Shown: positions 24,901 through 35,349 of the stretch, piece after piece
Position numbering within the stretch: the stretch's first letter is position 1
Layout of the letters: the number at the start of each line of letters is the position of its first letter
Assembly (NCBI GenBank): GCA_036936605.1
Contig: JAUPFV010000001.1
Span: forward strand, 117,560,771 to 117,624,770
Reading direction: 5' to 3'
DNA from: Limnanthes douglasii subsp. nivea
Lineage: Eukaryota; Streptophyta; Magnoliopsida; Brassicales; Limnanthaceae
Length of the DNA: 64,000 bases
Translations under genes and position numbers: made by a program
Notes under the pieces: model-generated
The model's database searches: none
What the model saw: only the letters and a program-made list of their open reading frames with translations
What the model was told of the DNA's origin: nothing

Positions 24901-25164
24901 AGAACTGCACACTATCAGAGCCTGATGAGAAACAGGTTTGTTTCTAAAGTTAAAAGAAGAGATTTCCAGCCCGGGGACAAAGTATTGAGAAAGGTCTTCT
25001 TGCATACTAAGGAAAAGCTCTTCGGAAAGCTGGCCCCAACTTGGGAGGGTCCCTATACTGTGGTTGAAAGAATCAAGCCTGGGACTTATTGGTTGGAAGA
25101 CAAAGATGGCAGGGTTTTAACTCACCCTTGGAATATTGAACACCTTCGAATGTACTTGGAATAA
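21877..25164 (+). pseudogene. Element A Pol (RT, two RNases H, integrase) with one nonsense codon
   Basis: In frame with gag. RT contains YIDDMKVKS (Asp-Asp at residues 246-247 counted from the codon after UAG) and FMDAFSGYNQI. At codon 358 (22948-22950) a TGA stands where C has TGG (GFDWTPQC), the only lesion. Beyond it: RNase H (PVYYISKSL...LALALVIAARKMRPYFQ), second RNase H (TDGGSSTMGCGAGIC, NNESEYEAAIAGLKLAH), integrase zinc region (HDGEGSAHCG...CDPCQRY), core with GLDLVGPL / TTDNGPRF / GQVEVANRT (DDE triad), and a C-terminal end HPWNIEHLRMYLE. No chromodomain. Because one point mutation ends the RT-RNase H product, this copy is probably inactive, though very recently so. Confidence 0.9.
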
Positions 25165-25626
25165 CACTTGTGTAAATATTTACTTGTTTAAACATCCATG
25201 TAAATATTTGGGGGCATACCTTCCCCTCTTCGGTGGCACGGAGAGCTTTCAATGAAATTTGGTGCCTTCTTCAAAATTCTCTAAGTGTTTTCAAAATTTT
25301 ATCTCTTATCATGCTAACCAGACTGAAAGATCTAGGGGCTATTTAAATTCTAGCCGAAGAGTCTTAGTACTCTCACAATGCAATAAAGCTATTTAAACTC
25401 CAGCTATTTAAAACAAAAGCAAATAATGAAAGAAGATAATGGTTGAACAAAATAGAAACATTCATTTACCAAACTTAAAATTGCCTTGGCCTTCCAAGGA
25501 CTTTTGAACAAGTTAGGATATAGTACAAAATATCTGTCCGAATAATACGGACACCATCACAAAAAGACTGCCTTGGCCTTCCAAGGACTTTAGTTTGAAT
25601 GAAAGATAAACAGAATAAATTATAAG
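25165..25626. other. 3' spacer of element A
   Basis: No gene. It contains two direct copies of a TGCCTTGGCCTTCCAAGGAC 23-24-mer (25482-25505, 25569-25592), each with a CCTTGG/CCAAGG palindrome, placed just after the stop of the antisense gene. Element C has the same pair. Confidence 0.6.
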
Positions 25627-28554
25627 TTAAGGTTGAGCCTTTGAAGATGGCTCGCCCTCATCTGCTTTCTTGCCCTTGATGTCGCTCCTCTCTTCGACTA
25701 TCTTCTTGCCCTTGGGATCAATCTCCTCTTCGCCTGGGCTCTCTCTGGTTTCCTCTTCATTATCAGATGAGGACTCACCGGAATATCCCTCATCAACCAT
25801 AGTATAATATGGAATGTCATCATCATCCACATAGCGCCATAAGTCCCCCAGTCTCCTCTTCGGGAATTTTTCGTGAAACAGGAGAACCATACCAGACTTC
25901 ACCCTTTGAATCATTAGCTCCTCGCTTTGTATCATCTCCCTGGCATAGGCGTTGATCTTGGCCTTGATTGTGGCCTCTTGGTCCCTCACCAAAGCAGCCT
26001 TCTCTTCAGTAGCCTGAGTCACTGCATTTTTTAAAGCGATCTTGTCAGTGGTCAGGTTGGTGATGAGCTTCTCCTTTGCTGCAGTTTCTCCCCTTGAGGT
26101 TTTCAGGTCCTTCTCCATTCCGAACAGCTTATCCTGAAGATCTTTTATGGTTTCTTCTAGGGTGGCAACTTTTGTGTTGTTTTCATTTTGCTTCTTCTTC
26201 AGCTCCCCATTTGCTTCCTTAAGCAAGTCAGCATTGGTGGTGGAAGTGCGGAGGTCTTCGGACAGCTTTTCCTTATCAGACTTGAGGTCTTTGATAATGT
26301 CTGCTTGACTCCGGACTTGCCTCTCCAGTGTGAGCACTGGCTGCACATTGCTAAGCAAAGAGTGGGCTATAGTGTCCTTCTCACTAGAAACCATGAAAGT
26401 CTTACCGTTAAAATTGACCGTATTGGAGCTGCAAACTCGTCTCTAGGCAGACCAAGGAAATATTCACCAAGTCCACCCAGACCGGTGATGTCCACTTCAT
26501 CCAAATTAAGCTCTCCCCCCTCAACCTCATCAGTATGGAATTCCCTTGGAATCTCTTCTTGAAAGTCCCTTGGGATCTCTTCGGCCAGTGTCGGGTCAGT
26601 AGGGAAAGAGGGCTCCGGATCCCGGAGAGAAAGTTCATCTCCTTGTGAAGTCTTTTTCTTCTTGGCTTCCCTATCAGCACCTTCACTTGCTTGCTTGCGA
26701 GTCCTCTTGGATGCCCTTGGAAGTTTTGGGAGGTTCACTTCCTACTTTTCGCTCTCCTGCTCCACCACTTGTAAAAGGGCTGCATCAATTTGAACTTGTG
26801 TTGGCCCCTCTGGATCTGTTGGGGCCTCTTTTTCAGTATCACCTGCCACCTTCTTGCCTTTTCTTCTGCCCTTCATTTTGCTTGGGGCTTTGGCCCGGGC
26901 AGGCAGGTAGAGTGTCCCATCCAGCTCGTGGGACCTTCTCAGCACAATGTCTTCATCAGGCTGGGTGGTAAGCTCCTCCCAAGTTAGGTCTCTCCGACCT
27001 GTTGTGTTCCACAGGTGGGACCTTATTAGGTTTCGAGTGGTGAAGGCCTTGTGGAATCGGTTCTCCCAATTCTCTGCAGCCCATGCGTTGATTTTGCCAC
27101 AAGTAGTCTGTCCGGCCTTCAGGTAGTCCCGAACTCCTTTGGCAACTCTGTTAAAACAAAAGAGAAATTGGTTAGTACAAAAAAGAAAAGAGAGATTCGA
27201 ACAGAAACTTAAAGTAAAAAAACTTACGGTCACTCTCCGACCTTGATTTTCTTGCCGTTTTCCCATGAGCCACTGAAAAACAAGAATTGGCTCCTCCATT
27301 TGCTCTCCGACTCCAGGAGATCATCAACAGCTTTGAGATCGTTCCCCATGTTGAAATGGTAGAAGGTGAACTGATGATGCTTGCACAGGTTGGCCACTGC
27401 GGCAAACTCTTCCATAGGAAGAGGGATCCCTGATAACCTGGATGCTATAATACATGACATTAAGGTGAACCAACCATTGGGGCTTAGCTGTGTTGGGCAG
27501 AGCTTGACCAGATGGAAGTAGCGTACGATCTCCGGGTCTAGTGGGAACCTGAGCCCCCAGTTAAATAGCTCCGTAAAGAAGACTATCTCGTTCCGTTTAC
27601 AGTCCATTGGGGTCTCCGGATCAATGGGAATCCTTATCTTCACGTTTTCAGGGATCCCCCATTTGGTGCGCATTCTACCCAGATCAGAGGTATGGATGAA
27701 TGCATACTTGGTCTTCTGCAAGGCCAAGAGATACTTGAACTCAACTTTGTGGAAGCACGGCCCCACTCTTCCCTCAAGGCACTCCGGCAGGTCCGGGCGC
27801 CTCAGATACAAATTTTCCTTCCCTTTTTTTTTACAGCAGCAGCAGTGGTATCAGCCTGTCCGGAGGACTCGGACTCAAAGGGGACCTCTTCAGTAGAGTC
27901 CTCCATTCTCTCCTCCATAATTGTTGGAGGGACTTCTGTGGAAGTGGTTCGGGGAGGATTAATGCTTGGCATAGCCTGCCCTCCGGACTGTTGCCTGCCC
28001 GTATTTATCTGACTTCTCACCTCGAGTTGAGTTTCTGAGGCAGAAGATTCTTTGGGGGGTGCAGGGCTGCTGGCCTCCGGACCGGACAGCCTCTCCCGGG
28101 GAGCTCTAAAGGGCACTCCAGACCCAGAGTCACTATTCTTTGTCCCCGATTTTGAGGGAGTATTTTTAGAAGTTAGCCCCTTGACTAACCGGCTTGGCAT
28201 CTTGATGACTAATTTATCCGGAGAGTGGTCAGAATCAGATCCCATGGCAATAAAAGATGATTTTTTCCTAACACTTGTAGCGTTAACTCCTGGTTCAACA
28301 GCAGGTATTGACTCCTGAACTGAGGAACCCGATACTATGGGAGAAAGGGTGGATTGAAAAAGCTTTCTGGGCTTGGTACCTTTTGAAGAGGATGAGCCTC
28401 TATCAGATTCTGCAACAGAGGAGGCTGGTTTCTCAACAGGCGACGATGGTAGCCCTGCTGCCAGTCGTTTTTCCTTCTCGACCCTTTGTGCTTTCTCCAA
28501 TTCTGAAAGGTTGAGCCAACCGCCTTTGATCAATGTTGTTCTTGCTGTAAACAT
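25627..28554 (-). pseudogene. Antisense accessory gene of element A, Transposase_28-like, broken
   Basis: Read on the minus strand from ATG 28554 (MFTARTTLIKGGWLNLSELEKAQ). Domain order: Ser/Pro-rich disordered region, FKYLLALQKTKYAF and GIPENVKIRIP blocks, ELFNWGLRFPLDPEIVRYF...CPTQLSPNGWFTLMSCIIASRLSGIPLPMEEFAAVANL (the block annotated Transposase_28 in plants), an 80-bp GT-AG intron (27148-27227, phase 1), INAWAAENWENRF...LWNTTGRRDLTWEELTTQP, a lysine-rich nuclear-signal-like region, then about 180 residues of coiled coil and an acidic end SSKAQP. Lesions: slippage at a nine-T tract (27824-27832), a small deletion before the intron donor, a missing base just after the acceptor, a CAG-to-TAG type stop at about 26743, and a frameshift near 26390. 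Origin and function unknown; it may help transposition or regulation in trans. Confidence 0.8.
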
Positions 28555-28655
28555 AAAACAGCCAAGGAAGTTTTTGTTCTAAAGAGATAAAGCTCTGGGT
28601 GAAATTGCAGAGTAAAATTTGAGAGAGATAGTAAAATAGTGAAAAATGAATGTGA

Positions 28656-28662
28656 ATTTATA
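28656..28662 (-). promoter_or_regulatory. TATA box of the A antisense gene
   Basis: Minus-strand TATAAAT lies 102 bp before ATG 28554, followed by a T/C-rich leader. It matches element D (TATAAAT 106 bp before ATG). Confidence 0.55.
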
Positions 28663-28979
28663 GTAGATTTGAAGAAAAATGAGTTGATTCTTAGGAGAAT
28701 CCGAAAAGTTGGGTAATGATTAAAAGACGGCGCTGATGTCACTATTGGCAATTAAAGAGGTTACTTGTTCAAGAAAGTGGCACGAAATTCAAGGTGAAAA
28801 AACGGCTGGAGTGGCCAATCAGAAAGCGACACGTGTCCCCACTAACTTTGGCTAATCGTTTGGAATTCGTAACGTTTAAATCTGTCCGAGTATACCCACA
28901 ACTCTGTCCGGATTAAAAACCACTTCATGCAATCGGACTGTTTTTCAGTTCTTTGACAAGGACACTTGTTCAAACATCT

Positions 28980-28989
28980 AAAAAAGGGG
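28980..28989 (+). other. Polypurine tract of element A
   Basis: AAAAAAGGGG, four bases before the 3' LTR start. The likely plus-strand DNA primer. Confidence 0.7.
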
Positions 28990-28993
28990 CTGC

Positions 28994-29453
28994 TGATGAG
29001 TCCGAATTCAGCATGCTCCCCGGAAGGGCAAATCAGCCTAAGTCTCTCCGAAAACCGGACAGGCTACAAGTACATAAATCGGACGGATCATTCGGACCGG
29101 ACAGATCACTTCGAACACTATAAACTTAAGACTGTTCGAACTATGACTAAAGTACTATAAAACCTAAACACTTCCTGACTAAGCTACCTGCCCTCCTGCT
29201 TAGAACTCATGGGTCTTTAAACATGACACGAGTCCATCAAATTCGACCCGAAAGCCCACAAGGGCCCAAACATCACACTATAAATACCCAACCACCAGCA
29301 TTAACTATGGGTAATGAAAATTAACTGCTACCAAGCTGCTTAATTATCTCTCCACCCTTAAACACCCACACACCACCGTTAAATACCCATACACCACCTT
29401 GAAACTCCACTTAAAATTACTAGCCTACCCTCAGGCGATTATTATCCACACCA
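28994..29453 (+). repeat. 3' LTR of element A
   Basis: 460 bp, same length as the 5' LTR, ending CCACACCA and followed by target duplication GATAT. Confidence 0.93.
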
Positions 29454-29458
29454 GATAT

Positions 29459-29975
29459 AAATACAACATTTTAGTGACAACGACAAACATCCTCGGGACC
29501 ATTGACCGAGAGCAATATTGGTCCTCGGGAATATCGAAATATGCATATGACATGCCATAAGCAATCAAACCAGTCTCTACACCATCAGATAATGTATTCA
29601 GTCTTGTATAAACAACCAATATGTATTTGGCTATTCCCAACTCTTATGTTCCATTGGACTTTATCTACAGCTAATTTTGTTGAACATCTAGTTACATAGA
29701 GAGTCAACAAGTCTAATTCAACTACTTTGATCATATTTCTCTAACTAAAACACCTAGTTAAATCCATTCAAATCTAGTTCTAGTGTTAGCACTCAATTCC
29801 AACTTAATCCTTCATTTCCAGTCTACAATGCTTAGTCTCACCTTCAACATCCCGTTTTAACTTTAAGTTATAGCCTACGACACCAAGTTACAGTTTCCAC
29901 ACTAAGTCACAACTTCAATACAGAGTTACAACATTTTACACAAAGTCAAGTCTTTGACAGTCATCTTTGACATCA
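29459..29975 (-). repeat. Left copy of element F LTR, second part
   Basis: Continues the repeat cut by element A. It is collinear with 32870-33360 (shared patches: ATATGCATATGACATGCCATAA against ATACATTGGATATGCCATAA, TTTGGCTATTCCCAACTCTTA against TTTCGGCTATGCTAAACTCTTA, and serial ACCAAGTTACA-type units). The right limit is approximate. Confidence 0.55.
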
Positions 29976-30733
29976 TCATTATCAGCCTATACTTAACGAT
30001 TCTCCACCTAGGCTCATAGTGACACAATTATCTATAACACTGATGCTCCAATTACTCACTGGAGACAAGCTGTCTACTTGCACGTTTGAAGTGATTAATT
30101 TTTATGTAGTTTATGAACTCTGTATCGGCAATGCTCCTCAACAAACCAATTTATGATATCATACATCCAAAATTCAATAATAACATCCATATGGACTATC
30201 CCAAGAACAAATCAAGCAACACTTGACAACCCACTGGAAACTTTTATCATTAATCCAAAATTTGAACATCCAAAACCTTTGACCCATCAAAATTCAAGTT
30301 AAGACCCAAACCCATCAATTGGTTGATCTTTCTTTCCAAAGGCCGAACCTAAATCCATCTCAAAAATAGCTTTTACATAGTCATCTTTATATCCACTCTC
30401 ATTTTTAAACTTTATCTCAACTTCAGCTCCACCTATAAAGCCCATTACATCTCAACGACGACCGAAAGTTGAGGGGATCCTGTTGGCGATGATAGTTTTC
30501 CAAACAGCTTATTCACTCAACATCTTGTTTTGTGCAGATTTTAGAAGCATAATCCTTAATCCAAGTAAGTTTCGGCTTATTATCCGAGTTATTCAATGCT
30601 TTAGGGTAAAATCCAAGATTATATACCTAGACATACCAATTTTAGAATAATAACTAGTGAATGGTCGGTTTACTAATACCATGTTATTCTTAGTCCTAAA
30701 GCTCTTTAAGTACTTCCCATATTGGATATACAC
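29976..30733. other. Degenerate internal DNA of element F
   Basis: By position this should be the rest of copia pol, but no RT, RNase H or integrase motif can be read. No other gene is supported. Confidence 0.4.
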
Positions 30734-31960
30734 CTACTTTGACAGGTGTGCAAAGGATCGAATCTCAGTTGACTCATTCCCAAAAGTAAACGCCTCTTCT
30801 ACTACAGACCCATCTATAACTAAAACACCAGCAATTCTGCTAGCCTCCATAACGACATGCGAGTCTTGCAAGACCATAACTCTGTCATATCTTACCTTAT
30901 ACTCAAACCCTTTCTCATCTAACATGCCTATAGACAAAATGTTACGTTTAATTTTAAGGACATAATTCATATTTGTTAAATATTTTGCTAATCCAATAAA
31001 AAATTTGAATATAATACTCTATATACCTTTCATAGTACAACACGCATGGTTCTCTAATATGACCTTACCACCTTCAAACACTTTTACGTTTTCAAACTTA
31101 TGCTTGTTAGAATTCATATGTAGTGATGCTATATAATCGAGAACTTACTTGTTATTGCGACTGCCAGAAAAAACCATTAAAATATAAACATATTCATAGT
31201 CATCCGAGACCATTCCAACATCTCGAGCTTTGTCATTTGGATAATTATCTAAATTCTTCCTATCGGGGAAGTTCCTACTGATATGTGCCTCATTCTGGCA
31301 GCACCAACATTTCATCCTAGAACCAACATTTTTTTATATTAAAATTCTCCATCCAGGCTTTCCACTCACACTCAGTCCAAAAATTTCGTAGTCACCCTTT
31401 AGAAATGTCTACATTTGAATATATTTCGACTTTAATGCATTATTCACCTCGACCATCGCGATAGACTCTTTAACATAGAGAATCATGTTAACAAAATGCT
31501 TATATAATTCAGACAGAAAGCTCAAGATGATAGTTTATTGATTCACATCTTCTACCTTGAACCCAATTGCATTCAAATCAAGAATTATTATATAAAATCA
31601 TCCAAGTGTCTTCAGATCTTTCTACTACCATCTATCTATAACCTGTAAAAATACTTCTTGAGGTAAAAATTACTCTCCAAGGATTTCTTCATGTAAATTT
31701 CCTCCAGCTTATTCCAAATTCCCATGGCCGAAGACTCTTCAAACACATCTTGAAGCACCTTGTCCCTCAAGCTCAAGATCATCACATTATGGGCCTTGAA
31801 GAACACCTCGAAATCATTATCCTTTGTACATTCTTATCAATAAAAGCAAATATTCTCATATGTAGATGGAATGCTTCAACCTTAATTCTTCAAGGATTAA
31901 AATCATTATCATTTGTGAATTTTTCAATGTTAAACTTCATGGAATCCATCATTATGATTG
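30734..31960 (-). pseudogene. Copia-type gag and GAG-pre-integrase remnant of element F
   Basis: On the minus strand a Gag start-like segment reads MDSMKFNIEKFTNDNDF near 31945. A zinc-knuckle-like CWCCQNEAHISRNFP occurs near 31300, and 30970-30734 encodes LKIKRNILSIGMLDEKGFEYKV...VMVLQDSHVVMEASRIAG, typical of the GAG-pre-integrase region of plant copia polyproteins. Stops and frameshifts separate them. This fixes F as copia-like and minus-strand. Confidence 0.65.
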
Positions 31961-32160
31961 CACTCACCTTTACCTTAAGATCCTTGATCTTTGTCTTTCT
32001 ACTTTTTCTTTTTCTCCAACAGTGAATATTGATTTCACATCTCCTTGATCACCGCACCATCGGTTTGGAAAATAAAAAATATCTCAAAAAATCCGACCTA
32101 GAGCTAACAAAACTCGCTAGGCCGAATCCTAGACACTCAACCGAAGAAATGGCCAACATT

Positions 32161-33360
32161 TGGTGAACACATATATGAGAAAATGTATGAGGTAATTAGA
32201 GCTTCAACTCTTACCTTATTTTAAGAAAAAATATAACAAGAAAGAACATAAAGTAAATCACACGCAGAACAAAAAATTTAACGCGGTTAGAATTGTGAAG
32301 AAATTTTACATACACGGATAACATACATAAAAATATTCATATGAGGTTACCAGAAGACTCCGAAACACTGAAAAGTCATACATTTAATTTTGTTACAAAA
32401 CGCTCTTCTGGGCTTACAAAAATAAATTGTACATCTCAAAATGCATATTCAAGTGTTTATATTTTCCCTCACTCTATTGCTCGTCAATTGTCACAAACGA
32501 CACATCCGTCTCGTCACGTCACACTTTTACCACACGATACACTTCTTTTATCTCTAGACTTAGAGCAAACCCTATTTTTTCCATACTCTCTAGATTGAAT
32601 AATATTAATTAATGACTATAATAAGACCTAAATCTAATAAATAGGAAATCGTGATTAGTAAGAAACTTAATTAAAATAGAAGACACATTTAATATGAAAT
32701 CTAATTAATAGAAAATCTAATTAATATAAAACCACCAAAATATGAGACATGATTAAACAAAAAAATTCAAATAAAAGAAGCCGAGTTCGATCAAAAACTT
32801 AATCCTAGGTTTATCAAATCAAAAAGGTTTTCGTGGAATCGACACAAGCCCTCAACATCATGAGAGAGGATCCTTAACAACATCAGCAATATACATTGGA
32901 TATGCCATAAACAATGACATTGACCCATTCTTTACACCATCAACCAAGTTCTCAACTCAGTAGAAACAACAATCACGTTTTCGGCTATGCTAAACTCTTA
33001 GGTTCAAATAAATTCATTTACATTCAAATCCTGTTGAGTATTCGGTAACATAGGGTGCCAACAGTTGCAACTCAATTGCTCTGATTATATTTCGATAATT
33101 ACAACCCTTGGTTCTTATCATCAATACATAGTTCGAGTGTCAATTTAGACTTTAATTCTAACTTCCAATATTTAGTCCCAACTTCCGTTCTAAATTAGAA
33201 TTTGCGACACCAAATTACATGTTTTACCCCAATTTACATTTAATACACTGAATTACATATTTTAACCCAATTTACAGTTTAGTGCACCACACCAAATTAC
33301 ATGTATACCCCAATTTACAGTTTAGTATACCAAATTACAATCTTTAACACTATCAGAGTA
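32161..33360 (-). repeat. Right copy of element F LTR (5' LTR in its orientation)
   Basis: Begins TGGTGAACAC on the plus strand and runs to the LINE end. The distal third carries several ACCAAATTACA / CCCAATTTACA units. No convincing tRNA primer site was found beside it, which fits its age. Confidence 0.5.
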
Positions 33361-34867
33361 TATTTTTTTTAAGAAAATGAATAATTTATTAAACAAAATT
33401 TGGGATACAACCTTTGAGTGCCAAAGTTTTAGCTCCAAAAATAAGATTTCAAATTTGAACTCCAAAAATTAAGAGAAATACAATGAATTTGAAGGGTCCA
33501 AAACTTTGAGCAGATTCCTCCATCATCTTCTCTAACTATATTTTGGTGAACCCTCGAGCTAAGAAAGGAGAAAAAAATATAATTTTTGATGATTAGCCTT
33601 GAATTTTCAGACTGAAGCCTTAAGGAAACTCAGAAAACTCGAATTTGAAAACCAAAGCCTTGGATGATGTCTTTATCTTCACAAAAATCAGCAAACTTCC
33701 AGCACATGAAGTTTAGCAGACCCAACAAACACAGCCCAAGGAAACATCTTATGAGGTAGTAATCGACCTTCAGATAGTCTACAATGTTCTAAGCAAAAAT
33801 TTCTCTAACCTGAAATTAGAAACAATTGAACCAGTAGTTTGCGTCTTCAATAAATGATATTTGATTAATCAGTATTAGTGTTAAACTAACCAAGACCCAA
33901 ACTTTCCAGTAGAACTATAGCCCTAAGATGATTGAGAGCTTGGAACTGAGAGAAATAAAGTTTTCTTACATCTCAGAGTCCATTTGGCAAGCCAATCGAC
34001 TGCTTGATTTTGGACTCTGGATATGAACTTAATACTCATATTAGAAGTAATCAACTTATTAAAAATAGAAAGTAAATGAGTGAGAAACCAAGGAGTGCCG
34101 CCAAAAGCTATATAGTTAACCAAAATTTGACAATCAGATTCAATGTCAACCTTACTCGAATTTGTTTCTTACAAATAAGGAGACCTTCTAACAGAGATCT
34201 AGATTCAGCCGAGAGAGGAGTTGATTTACCAAAATAGTTGCTCAAACCAAAAATTAGATTTCTTCGGCTGTCTCTGAAGATGAAAGCTCCATTTGATTCA
34301 CCAATTTTGCTATACGTAGCGTCAATGTTCAACTTTATCCGTTTTGGAGGAATCCACTTTAGGTATAAAAGCTTATTATTGGCATTCAGAATCTATAGAC
34401 AACCTATTTTAAAACCTACATCTTTCACATAAGTCCAGTGCTTACGAGAGAAAGCATTAGCCCTGTCTAAGGCAATGAGGATATTATTTATATTATTGAT
34501 AGAAGTAAGAACATAGTCAAAGTTTCCTTTATACTTACCACTGTTATGATTCCTCCAGATAGTCAAACGGATTATAGTTGGGATGACGTGAGTGATATGA
34601 ACCTTCTTAGTTGAAAACCAGAACCAGTTTCTTATAATATGAGTTAGAGACATGAATTTCTCCACTTTGATCTAGAACAAGTTTGAGAAATGAATCCAAA
34701 TTTCCTAGGAATAGTTGAAATTAAGAAAAAAGTGGTTAATGTCTTCAACATTGTTGCAAAGTTGACATTTAGACGCAAGATGTAAATGTCTTTTTTACCG
34801 AATTGAATCAATCGGAATATAATTTTTGATTATTATCCACAGTAGTAACAAAAACTTCTTTGGGGTT
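33361..34867 (-). mobile_element. LINE (non-LTR retrotransposon), 3' part
   Basis: Minus strand. 34790-34731 reads HLASKCQLCNNVEDINHFF (zinc-binding RVT domain), 34332-34108 and 34123-33923 encode a plant LINE RNase H (NIDATYSKIGESNGAFIFRD...AESRSLLEGLL...SRVQNQAVDWLAKW), and the 3' end near 33368 has a short A-run on the minus strand. Frameshifted and dead. It continues beyond element B at 46450. Confidence 0.75.
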
Positions 34868-34872
34868 AAAGC

Positions 34873-35271
34873 TGATGAGGAAGAATAAAAGACAAGGGCC
34901 AAAATGCGTAGAAATAAATGTATAAGGGCCAAAATGCGTAGAAACAAATGTATAAGGGCCAAAATGCGTAGAAATAAAGGTGTAAGGGTTAAAATGCATG
35001 AATTGTAAAGATATGGTTAAAATAGGAAGGAACCTTAAAGGGGGACCAAAAGATGTAATTAAACCAGATTTAAGCGTGTGGGGTCCGCAATTGTACTATA
35101 AAAGGACCACACACGCTTCACGAATCTCAAGATGAATAGTACGACTTTCTCTCTCTACCTTTTCAGCATTTTCTCTCTCTAGATATAACACTAAAAAATT
35201 CTACTCCTAAATCCTCTCTCGACAAATCTTCTCACAACAAAATCACCCTCGAACCAACTTTTAACTCTTCA
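34873..35271 (+). repeat. 5' LTR of element B
   Basis: TGATGAGGAA...CTCTTCA. A TATAAAAG box (35097-35104) lies in the middle. The first third is a 30-bp tandem array (34892-35005). Confidence 0.95.
34892..35005. repeat. 30-bp tandem repeat inside the B LTR
   Basis: AAGGGCCAAAATGCGTAGAA starts three near-identical 30-bp units plus a decayed fourth. The 3' LTR has the same array (about 46065-46178), so it existed before insertion. It sits upstream of the TATA box, where promoter elements would be. Confidence 0.85.
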
Positions 35272-35272
35272 G

Positions 35273-35290
35273 TGGCGCCGTCTGTGGGAA
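35273..35290 (+). other. Primer binding site of element B
   Basis: TGGCGCCGTCTGTGGGAA starts one base after the LTR. It differs from the A/C/D site. The frame of gag is open across it but begins with GTG, so it is leader rather than coding. Confidence 0.75.
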
Positions 35291-35349
35291 ACAAAAATCG
35301 CTCCGACGACAATCGCTTCCTAGAAATAATTCCCATTTCGAGGAGAACC

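Larger units (their letters stand above)
19001..29453 (+). mobile_element. Element A: full-length Tat-type Ty3/gypsy retrotransposon
   Basis: Two 460-bp LTRs (19001-19460, 28994-29453), TG...CA, flanked by target duplication GATAT (18996-19000, 29454-29458). By eye they differ at about 15 positions (about 3%). Inside: primer site 19464, gag-protease to a UAG at 21874, RT/RNase H/RNase H/integrase to 25164, spacer, antisense accessory gene 25627-28554, polypurine tract 28980-28989. Pol is in one frame with gag and has a single extra stop at 22948. Chromodomain absent, second RNase H present, antisense gene present: the set expected of the Tat lineage. Confidence 0.93.
18295..33360 (-). mobile_element. 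Element F: decayed Ty1/copia-like element, split by A
   Basis: A direct repeat of about 1.2 kb (18295-18995 plus 29459 to about 29975; and 32161-33360) flanks a short internal region with minus-strand copia gag and a GAG-pre-integrase segment. Most of pol is missing. The repeats are strongly diverged, so F is old. Element A is inserted in its left LTR, the E LTR abuts that LTR at 18294, and the LINE poly-A end abuts the right LTR at about 33361. Boundaries are approximate. Confidence 0.55.

Noticed and set aside
34808..34999. Minus-strand open frame of THFGPYTFIS repeats
   Set aside because: It translates the 30-bp tandem repeat of the B LTR and has no start context or domain.
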